A stretch of 64,000 bases of DNA, from the NCBI RefSeq assembly GCF_001700435.1, contig NZ_LYPC01000016.1, forward strand, positions 62,001 to 126,000, in the 5' to 3' direction. A program made the position numbers and the translations under genes. Shown one piece after another: positions 61,716 through 64,000 of the stretch. Origin of the DNA: Paenibacillus pectinilyticus. Lineage in GTDB: Bacteria > Bacillota > Bacilli > Paenibacillales > NBRC-103111. Each line of letters begins with the position of its first letter. Position 1 is the stretch's first letter. Under the pieces are notes generated by a model. It was given only the letters and a program-made list of their open reading frames with translations, searched no databases and was not told where the DNA came from.

Positions 61716-62440
61716 ACGCGCTTCACTCCTTCATACAACAGCTCAGCTAGATGCATCACTCTCACTGGCTCATTCCGATAGCGCAGATTCCCCGCAATAT
61801 TCATCAGGCAGGCCATATCCAGGCCGACCAGCACCTCAGCTTCGGTTTCCTTCACATGGTCAACTTTCTCCTGCACCATCGCGCCAGAAATATCCGCCAT
61901 TTTCACCGCAAATGTACCGCCAAATCCACAGCAATCCTCAGCAAAAGGAAGCGGTACAAGCTCCAAATCCTTCACACCTTGGAGAAGCGCCAGCGGCTCC
62001 GCCTTAACACCGAGTAGTCTGCTGCCGTGGCAGGACGGATGGTACGTAACTTTATGTGGAAACACAGCACCCAAGTCCGTGATCCCTAGGACACTAACTA
62101 GGAACTGTGTAAATTCATAGGTTTTGTTCTGGAGCTGATTCGCTTTCTCTAACCACTCCGGTTCATCCTTAAATAGATTCGCATAGTGATGAATCATATA
62201 CGTGCAAGAGCCCGATGGTGATATCACAAAATCACTATCCTCAAAAGCCGTAAGCAGCGTCTTCGCCGTTGTTCTTGCCTCGTCCCAGTAACCGCTGTTA
62301 TAGGCCGGTTGACCGCAGCATGTTTGCACCTTGGGCAACTCTAAGAGAACACCGTAATGCCCGAGCAATCGCGCGATCGCTTCGCCCACCTTGGGATATA
62401 GTGCATCGCTTAGACACGTAATAAATAAGGAAACCTTCAT
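61712..62440 (-). CDS. lutA: LutA-like lactate utilization protein, CCG domains (242 aa)
   Basis: Two CCG-type cysteine motifs, TCCGQPAYNSGYW and DCCGFGGTF, bind an iron-sulfur cluster. The ATG at 62440 is preferred; a GTG four codons upstream has a weaker site. First gene of lutABC, behind a perfect GntR/FadR operator. Confidence 0.92.
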   Translation of the reverse strand: MKVSLFITCLSDALYPKVGEAIARLLGHYGVLLELPKVQTCCGQPAYNSGYWDEARTTAKTLLTAFEDSDFVISPSGSCTYMIHHYANLFKDEPEWLEKANQLQNKTYEFTQFLVSVLGITDLGAVFPHKVTYHPSCHGSRLLGVKAEPLALLQGVKDLELVPLPFAEDCCGFGGTFAVKMADISGAMVQEKVDHVKETEAEVLVGLDMACLMNIAGNLRYRNEPVRVMHLAELLYEGVKRV

Positions 62441-62461
62441 GAGAAGCCCCACTTTCTTTTC

Positions 62462-62497
62462 GTAAACTTATCAGGTTGTCAGACAAGTTGAGTTTAC
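62462..62497 (-). promoter_or_regulatory. GntR/FadR-type operator of the lut operon
   Basis: TTGTCAGACAA at 62476-62486 exactly fits the FadR-subfamily pattern T-N-GT-N3-AC-N-A. It is flanked by an outer inverted repeat GTAAACT/AGTTTAC (62462-62468 and 62491-62497). It sits 22-60 nt upstream of lutA. Confidence 0.75.
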
Positions 62498-62501
62498 CAT
62501 A

Positions 62502-62527
62502 AAACCCCTTCGCTTGAGAAGGGGTTT
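62502..62527. terminator. hairpin upstream of the lut operon
   Basis: Perfect 10-bp stem AAACCCCTTC/GAAGGGGTTT with a 6-nt loop. On the minus strand TTTTAT follows. No gene reads into it from the right, so it may insulate the lut promoter. Confidence 0.5.
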
Positions 62528-62768
62528 GTGGGGGAATGCGTGAAATAAACTTGTGACCGTTAGCTTATGACGAGCTTGCTCCTTTTCTTTCCACACTAAA
62601 ATCCGCTCTGCGCCCACTTAAGATCAGCCTGCCAAAACTAGCTACTCCAACACACGATTTCCATCAATATGAGCACCTGCACACAAACTAGGCATAAATG
62701 AGCCACATTCGCACCAACCACAAATCCACCAATAGCCAGATTACTTGGGTTTGAAAAACTGCAGACCA

Positions 62769-62960
62769 TTAAGCAAGCTTAGCTTGCCTATATGTCTACA
62801 AACACCTGTTTCACCTGCAATAAGCAAGGTAAGCTTGCCTATTTTAGGACCACTCATCCCTAATCGAGTCTTGTGCCACGAATAAGCACGATCCATGGTC
62901 CTATCACACGAAATGGCGCGACTTCAAGAGAAATAAGCACTTTCAGCTGTCCTATTTGCT
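62769..62960. repeat. four imperfect palindromic intergenic repeats
   Basis: Units near 62769, 62820, 62882 and 62932 share AATAAGCA ... CCTAT, 50-60 bp apart; in the first two the core is GCAAG...GCTTGC, so each unit is itself an inverted repeat. The second contains CAAGGTAAGCTTGC, also found near 10595. The rest of 62528-63102 is AT-rich with no convincing gene. Confidence 0.5.
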
Positions 62961-63102
62961 CCACTCTCCTTTAATCGTCTAGCCACGGATGTTCTCGCCA
63001 CAAAGCACCAAATTTCCTTGCCGATCCCAGCTGCATTCCTGTATACTTTGGCTGTATCAAGCACCCTAGTCCTACGCCAGCCATGGAAAGGAAGCGACCC
63101 TG

Positions 63103-64000
63103 ATGTCCTATGTTCAAAATATCCGATTGAACGAAATCTCGCTTTATTTTGCCTATCAGCGTACAACCATCGGACATGAACAATTCAAGGGCACCTTCCA
63201 TGCCCACCAAGGTGTTGAAATCCTCATCGTTCACGAGGGACACGGAACACTGATCGTTGACCAGAAGAGCTATGAAATGACCTCCGGTATGCTCTGTGTA
63301 TTTCAGCCGTATCAGCTGCATCATATTCAGATGGATCCTGAGACTCCTTTCGTGCGCTCCATTGTTCAATTCGAGCCCGCTTTATACGAGTCTTATTTCA
63401 GCCATTGGCCGCGGTTGCTGGCCTTTTTCAAACATATACACACCAACAAGCTGACAGATCCATGCCTGTATGAACTTAGTGAGCTAGACCAATTTCATGC
63501 GCTTTTTCAAAGCTTAGAAGCGAAGCTGCCCTCGCTCAACAAAAAAGACGAGTTAGAGGAGTACTCCCTCTTTCTCGTCGCTTTTTTCCGCAGTATTATG
63601 CCGCTGTGGGAGCAGCGCGAGGGTCAGATTCGCACGGGCCCCACGCGTAAGACCCATCAAGCCGAGCGCATCCTCAGTTGGTTGGAGGAGCACTACACCG
63701 AGCCGCTGCGTTTGGAATTGATGTCCGCTGAGCTGCATCTGTCTCCCTACCACCTGTCCCATCTGTTTACGGAGTGCACGGGCACCAGCATTTCCGACTA
63801 TGTGACGGCCAGACGACTGAAGCAAGCGGTGCTGCTGCTCACGTCAACAGATCAGACTGTGGCTCGCATTGGCGAGGCCATTGGTGTGACGAATTGCTCC
63901 TACTTTTGCAAAATGTTCAAAAGCCAGATCGGCGTAACGCCGCACCAATATCGCAAGCAATTTCAAAAGCAGCAGCTTGCCGCCAGCCTTATTGCGACGC
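63103..64000 (+). CDS. AraC-family regulator with cupin sensor (partial, 3' end outside window)
   Basis: N-terminal cupin-like ligand domain (GTFHAHQGVEILIVHEGHG ... MLCVFQPYQLHHIQ), a helical linker and a C-terminal AraC pair of helix-turn-helices (LRLELMSAELHLSPYHLSHLF and TVARIGEAIGVTNCSYFCKMFK). AAGGA lies about 10 nt before the ATG. The frame is open to the window edge. Confidence 0.88.
   Translation, partial: MSYVQNIRLNEISLYFAYQRTTIGHEQFKGTFHAHQGVEILIVHEGHGTLIVDQKSYEMTSGMLCVFQPYQLHHIQMDPETPFVRSIVQFEPALYESYFSHWPRLLAFFKHIHTNKLTDPCLYELSELDQFHALFQSLEAKLPSLNKKDELEEYSLFLVAFFRSIMPLWEQREGQIRTGPTRKTHQAERILSWLEEHYTEPLRLELMSAELHLSPYHLSHLFTECTGTSISDYVTARRLKQAVLLLTSTDQTVARIGEAIGVTNCSYFCKMFKSQIGVTPHQYRKQFQKQQLAASLIAT

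Noticed and set aside
62924-63369. Minus-strand frames over the AraC gene start
   Set aside because: Antisense to a clear cupin/AraC protein; no supporting signals.

Overview
The window looks like chromosome of a spore-forming, S-layer-bearing Bacillota of the Paenibacillus type. Pointers are a three-gene GerA-type germination operon, three C-terminal SLH repeats on a surface protein, several YesMN/AraC-type sensor-regulators beside sugar ABC transporters, a Tad-type pilus operon without outer-membrane parts, a lutABC lactate operon and a copper-amine-oxidase-N-type surface protein. No rRNA, tRNA, insertion sequence, prophage or CRISPR array was seen. The assignment rests on gene content, not on a database search.

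Layout. 1-2115: a 5'-nucleotidase running off the left edge, its promoter, an 81-bp tandem array and a terminator. 2116-3294: an M24 aminopeptidase. 3386-10067 (minus): a nine-gene Tad/Flp pilus operon (cpaB, cpaE-like, cpaF, tadB, tadC, two 48-49 aa pilin-like peptides, two TadE/G-like proteins) behind a long leader hairpin. 10745-14776: a PfkB sugar kinase, a TetR regulator with an ABC-2-type membrane protein, and a secreted CuAO-N protein. 15002-20419 (minus): a sugar ABC importer with a GH127 beta-L-arabinofuranosidase. 20886-43687 (minus): a large block with a DUF5695-like secreted protein, a GH29 fucosidase with dockerin, an SLH-anchored cohesin protein, a 2095-residue GH30/GH43 enzyme carrying both cohesin-like and dockerin modules, a sugar-binding lipoprotein, a YesMN two-component system with a 94-residue extra protein, and two permeases. 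43899-51558 (minus): a second, LplABC-like importer with two paralogous binding proteins and a membrane AraC sensor. 51966-54902 (plus): a GH95-like secreted enzyme with two beta-gamma-crystallin domains. 55141-58664: gerA-type operon. 58738-62440 (minus): lutABC and a GntR regulator. 63103-64000: a truncated AraC regulator.

The central reading is that 15-55 kb forms a Gram-positive utilisation locus for type II arabinogalactan or arabinogalactan-protein glycans. GH30 (endo-1,6-galactanase-like) and GH43 subfamily-24-like (exo-1,3-galactanase-like) modules would cut side chains and backbone, GH127 would remove beta-L-arabinofuranose, GH29 and GH95 would remove alpha-L-fucose or galactose-type caps, and three importers would take up the products. 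An SLH protein with a cohesin-like domain lies directly between two dockerin-bearing enzymes. This suggests a small surface-attached, cellulosome-like complex. The substrate and the cohesin-dockerin pairing are inferences.

Regulation can partly be read. Two promoters of the block (binding protein and permeases) share the same design: two direct-repeat sites about 21-22 bp apart with a TATCA core, the proximal one overlapping a weak -35, and a catabolite-responsive-element (cre) match at the same place. This fits activation by the YesN-like regulator and repression by CcpA.
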